A DNA stretch of 64,000 nucleotides from a bacterium (GTDB lineage: Bacteria > Zixibacteria > MSB-5A5 > GN15 > FEB-12): assembly GCA_020444475.1 (NCBI GenBank), contig JAHLKV010000002.1:789947-853946 (forward strand), in the 5' to 3' direction. The notes under the pieces are model-generated. The model ran no database searches, was not told the origin of the DNA, and was given only the letters and a program-made list of their open reading frames with translations. Made by a program: the position numbers and the translations under genes. Shown piece after piece: positions 61,893-64,000 of the stretch; position 1 is the stretch's first letter, and each line of letters begins with the position of its first letter.

Positions 61893-62420
61893 AGACGATT
61901 ATTCCTGTCGATCGTGAGAAAAACGCTGTTTTTCGGGCACATCCAGCCGTCCCGGTCGGTTTGTCTCTTGTAACAGCCGGAATCGTGGAAGTTCCCGTTC
62001 CGGCGGCTGTTGCGGCCGAATTGCCCTCGAAAATATAGGCTTTTTGAAGACCTGATCCAACGTCAAAACGATCCGGGTCGGTTGTGGGGTCCCTCTGGGA
62101 TGTTATGTCGGCAGGCAGGGGAGAAAAGTATTGCTTTTTTGGCCGGTCGGCGTACTATTGGCTTGCCTGTCGGCCCCTATTCAAAGAGCAAAATAGTACA
62201 TGATTGAGCGGCGCGACGGCGCCTGCCGGCGGGTCGCTCGGCGAAGCAAACTCTTTGTGTCACAGTGGCTCAGGGGATTCACTCGACTGCCGATATATTC
62301 GACAAGCGCTTGATTTTCGAACCTGGATCGAGACCGGCGCCATCCCGGGCCGATTGCCTCAGCCCAGCCGTGCACAACCGAACGTGATGAGATGATAACT
62401 GCATATAAGGAGCTAACACG
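61893..62420. other. Divergent upstream region of wzz-type and nadE genes
   Basis: A strong hairpin AACAGCCGGAA/TTCCGGCGGCTGTT (about 61974-62011, with a bulge) lies upstream of the wzz-type gene. For nadE, TTGCTT (62131) and TACTAT (62153) with a 16-base spacer are a candidate promoter, leaving a leader of about 260 nt. No ORF here is convincing. Confidence 0.5.
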
Positions 62421-63383
62421 TTGGCCTTCACAAAAGACAGTCTGAAAATCGACGCCGAGAAAGTCGTCGATGAACTCTGCCAGACGATGCGGAATCAGAT
62501 CCGCAAAGACCTCAAAAAAACCGGCGCCGTGATTGGTATTTCGGGCGGGATCGACTCCTCGGTCTGCGCCGCCCTTGCCGCGCGCGCCCTGGGACCGAAA
62601 CGCGTGGTCGGCATCATGATGCCCGAAACGGACTCCTCGCCGGAAAGCGAACAGCTCGCCCGTGAGCTGGCCGGGACGTTTGGTTTCGAGACAATCAAGG
62701 AAAACATCTCCGCCGGTCTGGCCGGACTAGGCTGTTATGAACGCCGCGACGAAGCGGTTAAAAGCGTTTTTCCGGAGTTCGACAGCAGCTATACCTCGAA
62801 GATTACGATTCCGTCGAATATCCTCGAAAAAGACAGTTTCAACTTCTTCAACCTGACGATCGCCAACAAGGACGGCGAGAAGGTGAAGCGCCTTCCGCTC
62901 GACGCCTACCTGCAGATCGTGGCTGCGTCGAACCTCAAGCAGCGCCTTCGCATGACCACCCTGTATTTCCACGCCGAAAAGCGCAACTGGGCGGTGGTTG
63001 GAACCGGCAACAAAGACGAGCACATGCAGGGCTTTTTCGTGAAGTATGGCGACGGCGGCGCGGACCTCAAGCCGATCGCCCACCTGTTCAAGATTCAGGT
63101 CTACCAGATCGCCGAGTTCCTCGGGGTCCCGAAAGAGATTATCAAACGCACACCGACCACCGATACGTATAGCGCCGAGGTGACCCAGGAGGAGTTCTTC
63201 TTCGGCCTCGATTTCTATACTATGGATATGCTCTGGCATGCCATGGAGACCGGGGTGCCGGCGGCCGAAGCGGCCAAAGTGCTGGGGATCAGCACCGAGC
63301 AGGCCGAAAAGGGCTACGCCAACATTCAGCGCAAGATAACGGCGACCGAGTACCTTCGGATGCTGCCGCTCGAAGCAGAATAA
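62421..63383 (+). CDS. nadE: NAD(+) synthase, ammonia-dependent type
   Basis: A TTG start follows AAGGAGC. The PP-loop is GISGGIDSSVCAALAARALG at about 39. Other landmarks: VGTGNKDEHMQGFF, KYGDGGADLKPIAHLFKIQVYQIAEFLGVP and KRTPTTDTY. There is no N-terminal nitrilase domain, so it uses ammonia or a separate amidotransferase. It makes NAD from deamido-NAD. 320 residues, a little longer than usual because of an insert around 100-160. The gene is next to an acyl carrier protein gene, so a special role in a glycan or lipid cluster is possible. Confidence 0.93.
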   Translation: MAFTKDSLKIDAEKVVDELCQTMRNQIRKDLKKTGAVIGISGGIDSSVCAALAARALGPKRVVGIMMPETDSSPESEQLARELAGTFGFETIKENISAGLAGLGCYERRDEAVKSVFPEFDSSYTSKITIPSNILEKDSFNFFNLTIANKDGEKVKRLPLDAYLQIVAASNLKQRLRMTTLYFHAEKRNWAVVGTGNKDEHMQGFFVKYGDGGADLKPIAHLFKIQVYQIAEFLGVPKEIIKRTPTTDTYSAEVTQEEFFFGLDFYTMDMLWHAMETGVPAAEAAKVLGISTEQAEKGYANIQRKITATEYLRMLPLEAE

Positions 63384-63447
63384 CGACTCACCGTCGACAG
63401 GTGATTGAACAGATAACGATTCAGACCAGGAAACAACGGAAACGACC

Positions 63448-63711
63448 ATGGCAGCAATAGACCAGGCTACGGTGCGACAGGAAATCCGCGCCTTCATCTA
63501 CGAGACGTACTTTTTCGGCGATGAGTCCGAGCAGTTCGAAGACACCGATTCCTTTATGGAGCAGGGCATTATCGACTCCACCGGCGTGCTGGAGTTGACG
63601 TCGTTCCTCGAAGAGAAGTACGGCGTGACGGTTGAGGATGACGAGATGGTTCCGGCCAATCTCGATTCGGTCGCCAACCTGATCTCATTTATAGAACGCA
63701 AAAAAAGCTAG
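63448..63711 (+). CDS. Acyl carrier protein (phosphopantetheine-binding)
   Basis: 87 residues with the helix-bundle pattern and the attachment site FMEQGIIDSTGVLELTSFLEEKYG; the serine is in DST rather than the usual DSL. Acidic C-terminal helices follow (VEDDEMVPANLDSVANLISFIERK). It is not the fatty-acid synthase ACP by context; such carrier proteins occur next to NAD synthase-like and AMP-ligase genes in glycan clusters. It starts 64 bases after nadE. The next gene lies outside the window. Confidence 0.92.
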   Translation: MAAIDQATVRQEIRAFIYETYFFGDESEQFEDTDSFMEQGIIDSTGVLELTSFLEEKYGVTVEDDEMVPANLDSVANLISFIERKKS

Positions 63712-63728
63712 CTTGTGGGCCGAGCCTC

Positions 63729-63993
63729 GTAGGGCATGTCTGTCCGCAGACGTGCCATGACGTTCTTGTAGGGCATGTCTGTCCGCAGACGTGCCGTCAC
63801 GTAGGCCGAGGCTGCTTGCAGCCCGGCGCTTGTAGGGCAGAACCCGAGACCGCAGGACGAAGCGGTTCTGCCATCGCCTTTGAGGAAGTTGACGGCATGG
63901 CGGGTTCGAAGACGGACCCGCCCTACCAGCTGATAAGGATTTGAAGGCGCTTGTAGGGCAGAACCCGAGACCGCAGGACGAAGCGGTTCTGCC
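63729..63993. repeat. Cluster of six GTAG-footed palindromic repeats
   Basis: In order: GTAGGGCATGTCTG type twice (63729-63756, 63768-63795), GTAGGCCGAGGCTGC (63801-63827), GTAGGGCAGAACCC (63832-63872), an inverted GTAGGGCGGGTCC (63899-63926) and an exact repeat of GTAGGGCAGAACCC (63953-63993). Each is GTAG followed by arms such as GGCAGAACC/GGTTCTGCC. The two copies of the last type are identical over about 50 bases including flanks. Confidence 0.9.
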
Positions 63994-64000
63994 ATCGCCT

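Noticed and set aside
63729-63993. CRISPR array
   Set aside because: Repeats are of several types, unequal in spacing and order and palindromic with GTAG feet; no cas gene is near.

Overview
The window reads as a chromosomal segment of a Gram-negative, high-GC (I estimate high 50s % G+C) bacterium. Outer-membrane barrels, a porin, lipoproteins with lipoboxes, a Wzz-type chain-length protein and an O-antigen ligase all imply an outer membrane. Gene content (paired DUF3857 transglutaminases, Gcw_chp barrel beside Amt, RRM glycine-rich proteins, Rex, PerR-like regulator) together with very many short palindromic intergenic repeats suggests an uncultured FCB-group lineage, Zixibacteria-like. That placement is inference; there is no rRNA in the window to test it.

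Layout. 1-17 kb: 3' part of alanine racemase, rex with a Rex box inside its own promoter, exported TPR protein, serine hydrolase, ECF S-component plus methyltransferase, uvrA, a translationally coupled M24 peptidase/Nudix pair, an outer-membrane protein, MscS channel, DUF4153 protein, ICMT-like methyltransferase and an exported helical protein. 17.1-18.2 kb: an 1.1-kb stretch without a convincing gene that may hold a structured RNA. 18.2-23.6 kb (all minus): CDGSH protein, receiver-only regulator, hflX, DNRLRE lipoprotein, an M1-like peptidase that has lost its zinc ligands, and an AAA_28 P-loop protein. 23.7-31.5 kb: HhH protein, lipoprotein subtilase, small Ala-rich protein, NTF2-like protein coupled to pepF, htrA, hsp20, with two copies of a ~217-nt paired palindromic element. 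31.5-36.4 kb: repeat-rich gap, then a minus-strand histidine kinase-response regulator-amt-Gcw_chp set. 36.5-48 kb: redox/housekeeping genes (NmrA-like, lipoprotein peroxiredoxin, GDPD, PAS-LuxR regulator, exported MsrB, BFD-like ferredoxin, HAD, TauE, GNAT). 48-51 kb: two tandem RRM proteins, then a PerR-like regulator and dps sharing an operator-like sequence. 51-58.4 kb: porin, PstS-like protein and sensor kinase as one compact operon, facing a tandem pair of transglutaminase-like proteins, one with its catalytic residues and one without. 58.7-64 kb: a fragment of the sensor kinase, O-antigen ligase, Wzz, nadE and an acyl carrier protein, then a dense cluster of GTAG-footed hairpin repeats.

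Themes. Redox and peroxide control recurs (Rex, PerR/Dps, peroxiredoxin, exported MsrB, CDGSH, BFD). Envelope work recurs (HtrA, PepF, subtilase, transglutaminases, glycan genes). The most distinctive structural signal is the set of dispersed palindromes: several start with GTAG at the foot of a hairpin, as REP elements do, and two form matched inverted pairs. No RAYT transposase, tRNA, rRNA, CRISPR array, prophage or full insertion sequence was seen.
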